Source of the DNA: Carettochelys insculpta
Taxonomy: Eukaryota > Chordata > Testudines > Carettochelyidae
Direction: 5' to 3'
DNA length: 64,000 nt
Assembly (NCBI RefSeq): GCF_033958435.1
Contig: NC_134137.1
Span: 105,534,501-105,598,500 of the forward strand
The notes beneath the pieces were generated by a model. That model made no database searches. It had not been told where the DNA came from and saw only the letters and a program-made list of their open reading frames with translations. The position numbers and the translations under genes were made by a program. Shown piece after piece: positions 53,567 to 64,000 of the stretch (positions are counted from its first letter, which is position 1; every line of letters begins with the position of its first letter).

Positions 53567-54688
53567 GTAACTGATTATGTAATAGCTGATTACTCAAGAT
53601 AAAATTGGGATTCGCATCTTCAAATCAAACAGCAGGCTGAATCCCTCTGTAAAGAGTAACTAATAATATACAAAATTAGTATTGCTCCTTCAATTTAATT
53701 AGCTTCAATTTAATTTGTTAGATGGTCCCACTCTCTGAACTACAGGGATAGCATTATCGTCAACACACATAGCTTTTCAAACACTTAAAATGTTTGAATG
53801 TATATGTAATTCTGTCCAAATTAATTCCAATTTTCTGTACTGTCAACCTGTTACCACCTTTATATCAGTACTGAAAAAAACAAAAGCCTGTGGCTTCACA
53901 GCAAATATCTCCAAAGATATATCCTGGGTTTGACTTACGAAAGCCAAGACTGCAGCCTAATTGAAAATTAGATACTATCTGCCACGTTCAATACAAGTCT
54001 ATTTATTTAAATTTCCTGATTACAGCATGCAAAGGGATGCTAACTTTCCAACCAATATTGTTTACCTAAATTTAACCCAGATTGTGTGCTGAGGCTATTC
54101 ATGCAGATCTCTCTGTATCTGCACAGTACAGGGTGGTGTCAGCTGCCTCCAAATTTATCCCCTTCCCATTGACCCTGGAAATTTACATCCATGGCACTGG
54201 GAAAGAGAATCAGAAGAATATAATGTTGCCTCTTCCCTGTAGAGCTGTATCCTTCTCAGCCTCTAAAGGTCCAGTACTGGTAAACACTGTATGAAGCAGA
54301 CTCATAAGGAGAAACTTAAAAAAAAAAAAGCCAGAAATGTGAATTTGCAATGTGATGTAAGTAAAGGGACTTTTATTTTTTATGGAATGCAGGTAATTCT
54401 GGGACGAAAATGATTGATGCTTTTTAGAATGTTGGGAAGTTGAAAGGCATGCTTGTGGGAATGCCAAGTAAAAATTTCAAGAGGCAGAATAAGAGATGGA
54501 AAAACACCCTAGCAGCTCCAACAAAGCAAAGATACTGATAAAGAGACTGGATTGGAGGGATGGCAGAACTGATGCAGATAGCTTTGGTTTCCATTTGACT
54601 GTACAGAACCTGTTGATTGTGGGAGCTAAGCCCTGTTGTTTACTTCACCAGGAAGACCAGTCTTGCACCTTCACTGATTAAAGAAATC
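53567..54688. other. UGGT2 intron, nothing recognised
   Basis: No repeat ends or coding motifs seen. Confidence 0.3.
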
Positions 54689-54691
54689 ATA

Positions 54692-55104
54692 GGCCGCTTC
54701 TACACCGAAAGTGGCATGCTAACAAACAGCCCAAAATATGCTAATGAGGAGTGGATGTAAATTCCTGGTGCCTCATTAGCACAGGGTCACATGATTTGGA
54801 GTCCGGAAGAAACTCTTCCAGACTCCAAAACAGCGTGTAGAGGTGCAGGCCCTGGGGGAATCTTCCAGAAGGAAATCCTCCTTCTGGAGGCCCCTTCTTC
54901 CTGAAAATTTTCCTTCTGGAAGATCCCCCAGGGGCCGTGCCTCTATGAGCACTTTTGGAGTCCGGAAGAGCTTCCTCTGGTCTCCATATCACATCACCCT
55001 GTGCTAATGAGATGCCAGGAATTTACATGCATGCCTCATTAGCATATTTTGGGCTTTTTATTAGCATGCCACTTTCAGAGAAACCGGCATGTGTAGAAAT
55101 GGTC
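54692..55104. mobile_element. Harbinger-like hairpin MITE, divergent interior (copy f)
   Basis: Ends GGCCGCTTCTACACCGAAAG and (reverse complement) GACCATTTCTACACATGCCG, with an exact ATA duplication at 54689-54691 and 55105-55107. Long inverted arms contain GTGGCATGCTAACAA, TGGAGTCCGGAAGA and CTTCTGGAAGATCCCC. The arms differ completely from copies a-e, so this is a separate subfamily with related termini. Confidence 0.75.
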
Positions 55105-55393
55105 ATAGGGAATTCCATAAGGAAAAACTCAATTGCCCAATCACCTAAAATGATCTTTTCTATATAAGATACAAATTGGGGCTTAATCTTTATTCAACTG
55201 AAAAAAAGTACTTCCTCAAAAAAGTATCCTAATATGGTGTATTTTATGGCAATATAAAAACATGCAACAAATTAACTGATGGCATGCATCTTTGGATTTA
55301 GTTATCAAAAATATGAATAGTATAATCTGACATTCATCTTGCTGTTAAACATAACCTGAGGCACCTGAGCATTATCAGTACGTTTAAAGAAAT

Positions 55394-55424
55394 CACACGC
55401 ACGCACGCACGCACGCACACACAA
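55394..55424. repeat. (CACG)n microsatellite
   Basis: A short CACG tract 17 bp beyond the donor of the UGGT2 exon 55441-55525. Confidence 0.85.
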
Positions 55425-55440
55425 TTTTCTGTTTACGTAC

Positions 55441-55525
55441 TTGGACTTTGAGGATTTTGCTTCTGAAGCTATTTAATAGCACAATAACATCTTCCAGGTC
55501 AGCTGGAGAATCTGCTCCTTCATGG
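55441..55525 (-). CDS. UGGT2: UGGT2 exon, HEGADSP...KILKVQ block
   Basis: An 85-bp exon (1 base plus 28 codons). The acceptor is ...CCTCATAG and the donor CAA|GTACGT. The translation starts HEGADSP and ends FRSKILKVQ, matching the UGGT segment that links the folding-sensor domains to the glucosyltransferase domain. It joins the next exon (VQKKPDK) in phase 0. A (CACG)n run begins about 20 bases downstream in the intron. Confidence 0.92.
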
Positions 55526-56201
55526 CTATGAGGAAAAAAAAAACAGCTACATAAATTTATACACTCCTTAAAATGCTACATATACTGAATTTTATTTTTA
55601 TTTTAGAACTGTTTATGTTTGTGGAAGCTAAAAATGTCTGCTAAAGCAGCACGCACTGCATTAGTTTTCTGATGTTAAAAACCTTTCTCAATTTTAAGTC
55701 ATGGTGCTTAAGAGGAGTCTCTATATAGTTGTAGTAAAATGACTGACAGGTCCCCTCACAATAATTGGGCATCATTACTACATACCACAAGAGTGTCCTC
55801 ATGTCCATGTAGGACTTTTCATTTTAAAATGCCAACACTTTGTTTGAGAAGAAGATTGTAAAGTGACATATTTTGCCGAAGTGTATACCTAAATATTCAA
55901 TTTTTATTCCCTTGACTACTGTAGAATAACTGACAGGCTACACTATTTGAAGATTTTTCAGTCACAGGAGCATTGAAAACAAACAACCTATTTTATAATA
56001 AATGGGGATATTTATAAGGTTAAATGAATTTTCAGTTTTATTAAGTACTATGGTTAAATATATGATGAAAAATATTAAAGAAATTATTTGTTATATTAGA
56101 GACTGGTATCACTGTGTCTTCTTAAGGTTGCTCAATATTTCCCTGTAATGGGGTGCAAAAGAAATGGTTCCTCACCCTGTGCAGGAACTGCAGCTTATCA
56201 G
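55526..56201. other. UGGT2 intron, nothing recognised
   Basis: AT-rich, no feature seen. Confidence 0.35.
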
Positions 56202-56204
56202 GAT

Positions 56205-56599
56205 GGCTGTGTCTACACGGGCACAAATCTTCGAAATAGCCATGTTCTGAAGATTACTAATGAGGCTCTGAATTGAATATTCAGCGCCTCATTAGCATTA
56301 GGATGCTTCCAGCAGCAGAGCTTTGAAAGCGCCGCTTTTGAAAGCTTGCGGCTCGGCGCAGCTACACGGGGGTCCTTTTCAAAAGGCTCCTGCATCTTTC
56401 AAAATCCCCTTATCCCGATCACTGAAAAGGACCCCTGTGTAGCCGTGCCGAGCCGCGCGCTTTCAAAAGCAGTGCTTTCGAAGTGCCGCAACTAGAAGTG
56501 TCCTAATGCTGATGAGGCGCTGAATATTCAATTCAGCGCCTCATAAGTAATCTTCGAAATATGGCTATTTCGAAGATTTGTGCCTGTGTAGACACAGCC
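56205..56599. mobile_element. Harbinger hairpin MITE (copy d)
   Basis: A 395-bp palindrome with ends GGCTGTGTCTACACGGGCAC and (reverse complement) GGCTGTGTCTACACAGGCAC, and an exact GAT duplication at 56202-56204 and 56600-56602. The arms share ATTCAGCGCCTCATTAGCAT with copies a-c. Confidence 0.85.
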
Positions 56600-57488
56600 G
56601 ATGTGTCCCCCATCCCCACTCCCCATGGATGCTTGAGCCCTAGCCACCCTTGATGGGAGATTTTTCAAGCTGGCATCAGTTTGGCCCATGTATGCATGTT
56701 ATTCCACCTCATGCTCCATGGAGTTACTATACAGCATTGTACAGACTAAGGCTGTGTCTACATTACGAGATAAAATCGATTTTAAGTCAGTTAGCCCTAT
56801 TTTTCCCAGTGCCTGTTCTCACTGTAAATTTCATTAGCTGAATTTATGGACCACTAAAATCAACATGATATTGAAATCCTAAAATTGTAGTAACCCAACA
56901 GGTGTAGCATTCAGTTCTAATTTAAAATTCCAAATGAAGGGTACTGAGGATGTAGCATGTCTTTAAATAGAATTAATTAGCCTCCACAGATGTCCCATAT
57001 GTGCCCCACAATGTACCACAGTTCTCTGCTCTTGCCTCTTACATCTCCACTGCTCTCAGGTGCACAGAAATTAAGCTACAGGACCGTTACAATTCAGCAC
57101 CTGCAACCCCATGGCTGTAGGGTCATGAGAGGCTGAAAAACCTTCTCTGTCTTTTTGTTTGCTAGGAGTGCAGCTGTGGGATCTGTACTTCTGTGTCTAC
57201 CCCTACTAGCTGCCTTTTTTTCCTGCGCTGCCTGGTGCCAGCTGCTGGCCCCCAGTACCATGTGGCAGCTAGGATGTGGGTGGGGGTCATGCTTGTCTGG
57301 TAGTACGAGAAACTTATTTTCAGCCACGTACATGTTGTCCTGACCCCCACATCCCCTCCCTTGTCTCCCCCCAGAGGCGCCACACAGTCTGGAACAGTCC
57401 CACGCCCAGCTGCATCATGTGGCTTGACCCCGAACCAATGAAAGGACGTGCTGCACAAGGTGCCCGGCAGATGGCGTGTGGTGAGGGT

Positions 57489-57956
57489 CACGATTTTCAG
57501 GGGCTGGCTGTCACTGGGAGTCTTGTAGCTGCCTGGGGGATGTCTCCCTTGGCAGTCACAATTTTCAGGGGCTGGCTGTAGCTGGGGCTCTTTTAGCTGC
57601 CCAAGAGATGTTTCCCTCAGCAGTCACGATTTTCAGGGGCTGGCTGTGGCTGGGGGTCTTGTAGCGGACCAGGGGACACCTCCCTTGGCAGTCAGGATTT
57701 CCGGAGGCTGACTGTTGCTGGGGGTTTTAAAGCCACCAGGGGGACATCTCCCTTGGCGGTCACGATTTTAGGGGGCTGACTGTAGGCAGGGCTCTTTTAG
57801 CTGCCTGGAGGATGTCTCCCTAAGTGGTCATGATTCTTAGGTGCTAGCTGTAGCCAGGGCTCTTTTAGCTGCCTGGGGAACGTCTCCCTCAGCAGTCACG
57901 ATTTTTGGGATCTGGCTGTGGCCGGGGGTCTTGTAGCCACCCGAAGCCATACATGG
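57489..57956 (+). repeat. 68-bp tandem repeat, about 7 copies
   Basis: Unit starts CACGATTTTCAGGGGCTGGC and runs through CTTTTAGCTGCC...TCTCCCT...CAGT. Starts at 57489, 57557, 57625, 57693, 57761, 57829 and 57897, an exact 68-bp period despite about 15-25 % divergence between units. Confidence 0.92.
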
Positions 57957-58095
57957 CTTAATGAAGGCAATGTATTAGCTATACAATTACCACAGTTGTC
58001 AAAGTAAGACTTACAGCTGGGAATATTCTTGTCCTAAGGGTCTTCTTTTCCTGGTGCAAACCTGGCTGTAGTCTGGGGTCTTTTAGCCTAATGAA

Positions 58096-58475
58096 TTTGA
58101 GTTTTAGTGTAGCAACCATATCTACTTAGACATAATGATCTTCATTGGTAGGAGGCCTAAATCCAGATTCAATGTCCTGAAAGGGTCTGCATGGGCAGTC
58201 ACAATTTTCGTGGCTGTCAACAGTGTACCGTCTTTGAGCTGCCCTGGGCCATTACTGATGATCCATTCAAGTTTCAGTGTAGCAACCATGTCTACTCAGA
58301 CATAAGGGTCTTCTTTTGCAGGTGGCCTAAATCCAGATTCAAGTTCCAGAAAGGGCCTCCGTGGGCAGTCATGATTTTCATGGGTGTCAAATTGTACTGC
58401 CTTTTAGCAGCTCTGGCCCATTACTGATGATTCATTCAAGTTTCAGTATAGAACCTGTGTCTACTTAAACATACT
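58096..58475 (+). repeat. About 170-bp tandem repeat, 2+ copies
   Basis: GTTTTAGTGTAGCAACCAT (58101), GTTTCAGTGTAGCAACCAT (58271) and GTTTCAGTATAGAACC (58440) mark successive unit starts. The units include GGCCTAAATCCAGATTCAA and GGGCAGTCA(C/T)(A/G)ATTTTC. The last phrase also occurs in the 68-bp unit, so the two arrays share ancestry. Confidence 0.85.
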
Positions 58476-58745
58476 TAACACGGCAGGGGAAGAGGGGAAT
58501 GAAATGTGGGAAGATGGCGTCATATACCCACATCTACTTGTGGGGCCAGAATGCAACGGGGCTCAGAGAACTGTGGGACAGGTTCCCACAATACACTGCA
58601 GCAGCACTCAATTTAAGCTACTTGTGTGTGGCAGCAGTAAGTCAATTTTGTGGGGAGCATGTGGGAACGTGAAGATGCTCAAAAAATCAAATGGATAAAA
58701 CCCAGCGTTAAGAAACTGATTTTATCTTGTAGTATAGACGCAACC

Positions 58746-61700
58746 TAGCTGTCCTCAGTTCCTTCTCTGCCTCAAAGACACATGACAGGGAACTGTGAAG
58801 GAGAGGGGAGGATGCTGGGCAGTGGAGAAACCACAGGGGGACACATCTTGAAGAAGTGTAGTTACTGCATGCAATGAGTAAACATTTTCTTGGAGTCTTA
58901 TCAGTGCTCTGCTCTTGGTGACTACTAAGCAGTTTTCCTTTAAAGATGAAGGGCTTTGGAGTCTATTCCAGCATGGAAGAAAGTAACAGCAGAGCTGAAC
59001 ACAATACTGGAAGCAGAGTCAGAAATTATTGCAGTGTTCAGAAAATGTATGCTTAGAAACTCACATTGCAGCTTTACATATTTCAATGATAGGAATGTTT
59101 TTAAGAAATATTGTGCAGGTGGAAACAGATCTCACAGAATATTCTCATGGGCCAGTCAATGCTTTAAGATTACCATATTGGTAGTAGTTATTAATACTGT
59201 CAGTTATCAACCTATAAAGTCTCTGTTGAGAAGCTGAAGCTCTTTTTGTTCTGTCATCAAAACAATCTCAAAGACTTCACGAAAGGTTTATAAGGCCAGG
59301 GTTATCTTGATATTAACAGTGTTGAACAATGCTTCTCTCTTATTTCAATGAGGTTTGGTTAAAAGATGCAGAAGTAAATAGGCTTGTTAATAAGGGAATG
59401 AGAAATTACTTTGACAAAAAACTCAGGGTGTGGACATCAGGTAACCTTATCTCTGAAAAATATTGTGAATAGAGATAAAGGAATAACTGAACCTATTTCT
59501 ACCACTTATTGAGCTAATGAGATGCCAACCAGAAATGTTTTCATCGATAAATGGAGGAGTGAGCAGGGAACCACAGGTTCAAACAGTGATCTTGTAAAGC
59601 ATGTAAGAATCAAACTGAGGTCCCAAACCAAGAGTAGGGCATTTAACTGGGTAAAAATAACTGCCTGGATGTTGGAGGAACCTGCTGGTGTTGGATGGAC
59701 AAATATAGAGTAACCCTCTTTTGGGTAGTGGAAGGCTGATGGCTGCCAGAGGAACACTAATGGAGGTCAGTGATCACATGAGGTCTGTAGTTCTAGAATG
59801 TAGATCATTTCCTGCAGCATAGTAACATCCTTTTTACTTGCTGTGAACAGGTCGTTTGTATGTTTGTGAACCACTGAGTAGCCATGCTTTGAGTTAAAGT
59901 ATTCTGAGACTGAGGTGAAAAATCTTCTTGGTCTCCTGAGAAAGTAGAGGTGGATTGGTATGGACACTGATCAGGAAGAACATACCCAACTGCATCAGCT
60001 AAGAAAGCGTGTTTTTCTGGGCCATGTTGTAGCAATCAGATAACTGTGGCCTGCCCTTTCTTATTTCAAGTATGACTTTGGGTATCTGAAGAGTTAGGGG
60101 GAATGCATACAGATGACTCAGTGAGCACCGGATGTGAAAGGCATCAACAGAGATTACTAGCCCAGGCCTGCTCTGCAGCAAAACTACGCATATTTCCTAT
60201 TTGTTGCCAAAGGGAAGAGGTCTCACTGAGAAGTGTCCCACTGTCAGATTACATGGTGAAGAGTGGTGGAATTTATCTCTGATTCACAGTTTTCAAAGAA
60301 GTGGCAGCTGAGTCTGCCAATAGTCACATTCTGAATTTGTGAAAGCCAAGGTGCAGTGGTAACAATCTGTGTACACTCCACAAAAGGAGAGGTCTCTTGC
60401 TCCTACTTGCCACTTTATGGAAAACATGTTACATGTTGCCCATCATGGCATTTATGTGTTTGCCTCTGATTAGTGAGTTCCAGGAAGTTGATGTGCTGAG
60501 TGGTTTCTTAGGGCACCTGCCTACCTGAAGTGTGTAGGTGTCCAGAGACAAACCTCATCCTGACAAGCATCTGTTATGACAGTCACTTAAGGAGGGCGAG
60601 TGAAGGGAATTTTGGGGAGGGTTACTGCTGTCCAACTGAGGCCAGTTCTCACATGGCCTATGGGAAGACCCAGGCCCTCTCACTATTCCAAGATTCATGA
60701 ACAGGAACCCCAAGAATAGCTCCCAACTGAAGTACCATCCAAAGTGGTCTGCCTTAGTTTCCCTCTAGTCCAGCCATAAAAAGAGTATAGTCTCTCTCAC
60801 TGTCCATTCAGAGTCCCAGTCTGTGCATAACATATTCACACATTCATACAATGGCACATATAAACTTCAAAGTAAAGCTATTCTCCCAAATCCCACGGTA
60901 AAATATATCATGGCACAGTGAATTTTCATTCTCCTCTCCAAGGACACCATTTTCAGGTCACACACCCATGAGTCCACTAGCACTTGAATTCCAGTTCCTT
61001 GATGTCCTTGTTCCAGGACCCTACTCTCCAGGTCATCCACCCAAGAGTGTTCGGTCTTATGACTGTCCTACTCACACAGTCTAACAACTCAGTTATTTTC
61101 AATCAGCTCAGGAAGGCCAGCAAGTTAGGTCCTCCACGGGTTTCCTGGTCAACTCTTCTCTATTCCCTGGGAGGGCCTGCAGAGCTTTTTGCTTTCTCCA
61201 ATGCGCTGGTCTCTCCCAGGCAGCTCTCACTTTCCCCTCTTCTCGCTCCTACAGTTTGTACTGTCAGATAGCTCCCACATGCCTTCTCTTATCTTCCATT
61301 TACACATGCTGGTGCCTTTTTAAGCCTAACTGGGAGCTAGCTAATGAGTAGGTGCACTAAGCTTTGTTTCTTCATAAAAGGGAACCCTCACAGACAGCCA
61401 CCCTTCGGAACTGTTCTTTAAATTAGATATCACAGAGATAACTAGTGAATAATGACCTGACCTCTATTATTATTAATTACTGTGTGTTGCCTAGGAATCC
61501 TAGCCCCACCACTGGACCATGTCCTCATTGTGCTAGATGCTGTATAAAGCCAGAGCAAAGACAATCTCTGCCTTAAAAAAATTACATACATGCCTGTGTC
61601 ACTTCTGGACCAGAAAACTACAGAAATGAAATGTATTTAGGCATGAAGCCATGAACCCTTAAGAACCTCCATCTAAGACAAAATGCAGCAGTGAAGTTCT

Positions 61701-62634
61701 CATCAACAAAAGCTACCACATACACATCAAATCTATCCTTTGCTCTCTACAAGCCACTTGTACACTGGATAAGATCTTTTTTCTTAATAACATGTCCTTT
61801 TAAATGATATTTGCAAAACAAAGAATTTTCAGCATTTCTGATTTATGTTACTGCTCAGTTAAAAAAACAAAAACAGCCTTGCACTTTAAATCACAGCATA
61901 TTATACGCAGACTAGGGACCAGCGTTCCCTCTAATTTTTAACATTCATGTGCAAAATAAATTTTGTTACATACACCACTGCATGTACAGTTGTGCACCAC
62001 CAATGTCTATTACTGCTCAGAATACAGCCCTGATTAACACTGTAGATGCAAGCGGATCTACTAAAAACAAGCATGATGTTGCAAGTTACATGATTCTGGC
62101 ATGCCAGTCAAGAAGAGAAAACTGTCACAGTATTTATGGAACACACATTGTTCAAGATGTTTAACATAAAGATTTAGTGTAATGACACAGAAATGTTACC
62201 ATAAATACAAGACTGCGGGCTGGCTCCATTATCCCCAGTCTCTATTTTATCTCCGCTAGCTACCAATTAACAAATGCAATTCAGGATGACCCTAATGAGG
62301 ATTTTAAGTCTTTGCAAAATGTTACCTCATCCTCCCCACTTTATGAGGCTAAGCAGTAAACTTCTTAAGTAGTTTGCTCTACTTTTCGAAAACGCACTTA
62401 TGTGAGAAGAGATTCTCACTGGTACTCAATTTAAAATTTAATCCATCCACAAGTATATTTTACCACTGCATGTGCTCAGGAGTATTACCATTATTGCAAG
62501 ATTTTTTTCTTATTTGCGTATTTTTTATTCAGTAAATTCTACATTTTGTAAAAACTGTGATACTTTTTTTTATAAAGAATGTTTGTAATTTTAAGTTGCA
62601 ATTGTGTTTGCTCAAAAATTAGGTTACCGCTTAC
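58746..62634. other. Long UGGT2 intron, mostly unassigned
   Basis: Holds CTGTCCTCAGTTCCTTCTC (58749-58767), a DIRS-leader-like phrase, and from 59500 to 60650 degraded sequence that may belong to the same element. I find no terminal repeats, exons or intact frames here. Confidence 0.25.
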
Positions 62635-62720
62635 ACAAATATGTGGTAGATGTCTTCTGATCTTCCCTTGCGTAACCTTAGTGTCCATGCTCCTGGATTT
62701 GCTTTCAACTGAAAATACCC
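62635..62720 (-). CDS. UGGT2: UGGT2 exon, end of the beta-sandwich region (GYFQLKANPGAW block)
   Basis: An 86-bp exon of 28 codons plus 2 bases. The acceptor is ...TTCACAG and the donor is GT|GTAAGC. It opens with GYFQLKANPGAW, a strongly conserved UGGT motif just upstream of the catalytic domain, and ends IYHIF. The two left-over bases complete a valine codon with the next exon. The surrounding intron shows no competing gene. The UGGT assignment is firm; the paralogue is called from the downstream exons. Confidence 0.9.
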
Positions 62721-63612
62721 CTGTGAAGGAAGAGAGGTAACATCGCAATCTGGTTGTATCAAAACTTTGGAAATCACAGCCTTCATATATAAACACTGAT
62801 TCTCCAGCATTCAGCATTATGAGTCTTGACTATACTAAAAAGTGTGTCAAGTTATGGTGAACAGTGCACAATAATGCCACCAGGTGGCCTGCACTTACTC
62901 TGAGCAAGTCCAACACTACCACATCATTATGTCAATGTGGACTGGTGCAGTGCAGGCACAGATTTAATAGCTGTAATGGTACCAATGTTGCCACTAGCAT
63001 TATTCAGGTACACCCGTCACATCTTGGTTTTTCTGTATTCTGTTGGCCTGGACTTTTCAAAAACTTTTCATCTGGAGTTACTGGGTTAACACACTTACTT
63101 CTACATCACTGCATACATTTTCTTATCAGGATTCATCTCTTTAAGGCCACAGTGCAACTGAGCTGCTGCTGGAGTACTTCTCAGAAATGTATCTCGTATG
63201 TCCTAAGAGCATGCTGTCACACTCATAGGCTCAAGCTATCCATGAGCATGTTAAAAAACAAACTGTAAAATTTTCAAAAGCACCTAAGTCCTATTTTAAA
63301 AAAAATGATTCAAACACTTACAAGCCTCTGGTATGATTCACAGGAGACAACATATAACTCCTAGCTGATGTAAGCTCTTAAGCGCTTAGGTCTCTTTTGA
63401 AAATTTTACTCCAAAACAATGTATTTAACAAGATGCAAACTGAAAATTTCTACCCATGCTTCCACTAAACACAAATATAACAACGAACACTAATTCTGGT
63501 GAGACCACAGTATTCCATGTCCACAGACAGCAAAAAATGAGCTGAGGGCAAGATCTGTGTATTACCCTTTATAGACATGATCTCTGTGTGATTCACTATA
63601 TATATCAAAGCA
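62721..63612. other. UGGT2 intron, nothing recognised
   Basis: No feature seen between the GYFQLKAN exon and the Penelope-like insertion. Confidence 0.35.
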
Positions 63613-63624
63613 TACAACTCTGAA

Positions 63625-63838
63625 TAGTAACAGAGAGGAAGCCGTGCTAGTCTATACACCATCAAAACAAAAAGCAGTCAAGTAGCACTTTATAGACTAG
63701 CAAAATAGTTTATTAGGTGAGCTTTCATGGGACAGACTCACTTCTACGGTCTGAAGAAGTGGGTCTGTCCCACGAAAGCTCACCTAATAAACTATTTTGC
63801 TAGTCTATAAAGTGCTATTTGATTGCTTTTTGTTTTGA
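63625..63838 (-). mobile_element. Penelope-like element folded as a long hairpin (PLE copy 4)
   Basis: A 214-bp insertion flanked by an exact 12-bp direct repeat TACAACTCTGAA (63613-63624 and 63839-63850). About 80-bp arms (AAGCAGTCAAGTAGCACTTT and AAAGTGCTATTTGATTGCTT) fold around a short CTTCTACGGTCTGAAG-like centre. CTGAAGA (63751-63757), a GTGGG/CCCAC hairpin and GAAA (63774-63777) read on the plus strand. The 3' module appears reversed at the left end (AACAGAGAGGAAGCCGTGCT). Same family as copy 2 but with the arm starting further inside. Confidence 0.65.
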
Positions 63839-63987
63839 TACAACTCTGAAGTACACCAACTATTTTAGGAGTCCAGATTTTGCTTGTTAGAAATAAATAC
63901 TCAAAGAATGGACATTTTGAAGAAATTACACAAAGAAGAAGGAACATTTAAAAAAAAAAAACATTTTCCCCTAGTTTCAGTACCTAC

Positions 63988-64000
63988 CAGATTGGCCATC
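63988..64000 (-). CDS. UGGT2: UGGT2 exon (partial, right edge)
   Basis: These are the last 13 bases of a UGGT2 coding exon, reading (x)MANL on the minus strand and followed by a GTAGGT donor at 63987. In UGGT proteins this block directly precedes GYFQLKANPGAW, and the next exon starts with exactly that sequence, so the two join in phase 0. The exon continues beyond the window. Confidence 0.75.

Larger units (their letters stand above)
56750..58745. mobile_element. Harbinger-ended element filled with tandem repeats
   Basis: Ends GGCTGTGTCTACATTACGAG and (reverse complement) GGTTGCGTCTATACTACAAG, both followed by ATAAAATC. Flanks TAA (56747-56749) and TAG (58746-58748) match in two of three bases. 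The interior has no transposase. It holds seven 68-bp repeats and about two and a half 170-bp repeats. I read it as a non-autonomous derivative of about 2 kb. Confidence 0.65.

Noticed and set aside
57094..57581. Open frames of 60-109 codons near 57.1-57.6 kb
   Set aside because: They fall inside the non-coding Harbinger-ended element and its 68-bp repeats, and no domain is recognisable.

Overview
This window comes from a vertebrate nuclear genome, most likely a cryptodiran turtle. It has spliced genes with consensus GT/AG introns, abundant CR1 LINEs, DIRS-type retrotransposons, and a tRNA-headed SINE with the layout of the turtle CryI family. The dense PIF/Harbinger load with TTCGAA-rich ends makes me think of softshell turtles, but that is a guess from memory. 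No RNA genes, CRISPR arrays or bacterial features are present.

The only host gene I can identify is the 3' part of UGGT2 (UDP-glucose:glycoprotein glucosyltransferase 2, the ER folding sensor). It lies on the minus strand and spans almost the whole window. Eleven coding exons, counting the partial one at the right edge, are supported by clean splice sites and by phases that all join in frame: 63988-64000, 62635-62720, 55441-55525, 52785-52864, 36789-36887, 36017-36101, 28650-28832, 24100-24260, 15505-15619, 10671-10787 and 1647-1791. They cover the end of the folding-sensor region and nearly all of the GT24 catalytic domain, including the DAD metal-binding motif. The last exon, expected to carry the ER-retrieval tetrapeptide, was not found and should lie left of base 1.

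Everything else is intron filled with mobile elements. From left to right: a SANT/Myb-like pseudogene (0.56-1.19 kb); a degraded DIRS element (about 4-10.4 kb) interrupted by an hAT element; Harbinger hairpin elements and a probable solo LTR (11-13.8 kb); CR1 ends; an hAT transposase pseudogene split by Harbinger I (17.1-20.4 kb); Harbinger II (25.1-26.9 kb); a CryI-like SINE (30.3 kb); Harbinger III (30.9-35.0 kb); a near full-length CR1 (39.2-43.6 kb) nested in an older non-CR1 LINE; Harbinger IV (44.7-49.4 kb); Tigger-like and other hairpin elements; and a 2-kb Harbinger-ended element filled with tandem repeats (56.7-58.7 kb).

Two systems stand out. First, four Harbinger-type elements of 1.8-4.7 kb, flanked by exact 3-bp duplications, carry a two-gene cassette: a spliced DDE transposase and a convergent SANT/Myb-like gene. 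Copy IV looks recent and nearly intact, and at least six small hairpin elements share its ends. Second, four small copies of a Penelope-like repeat each have a 12-13 bp target duplication and each begin with an inverted snap-back of their own interior. The two longer ones contain a hammerhead-ribozyme-like core (CTGANGA - hairpin - GAAA).
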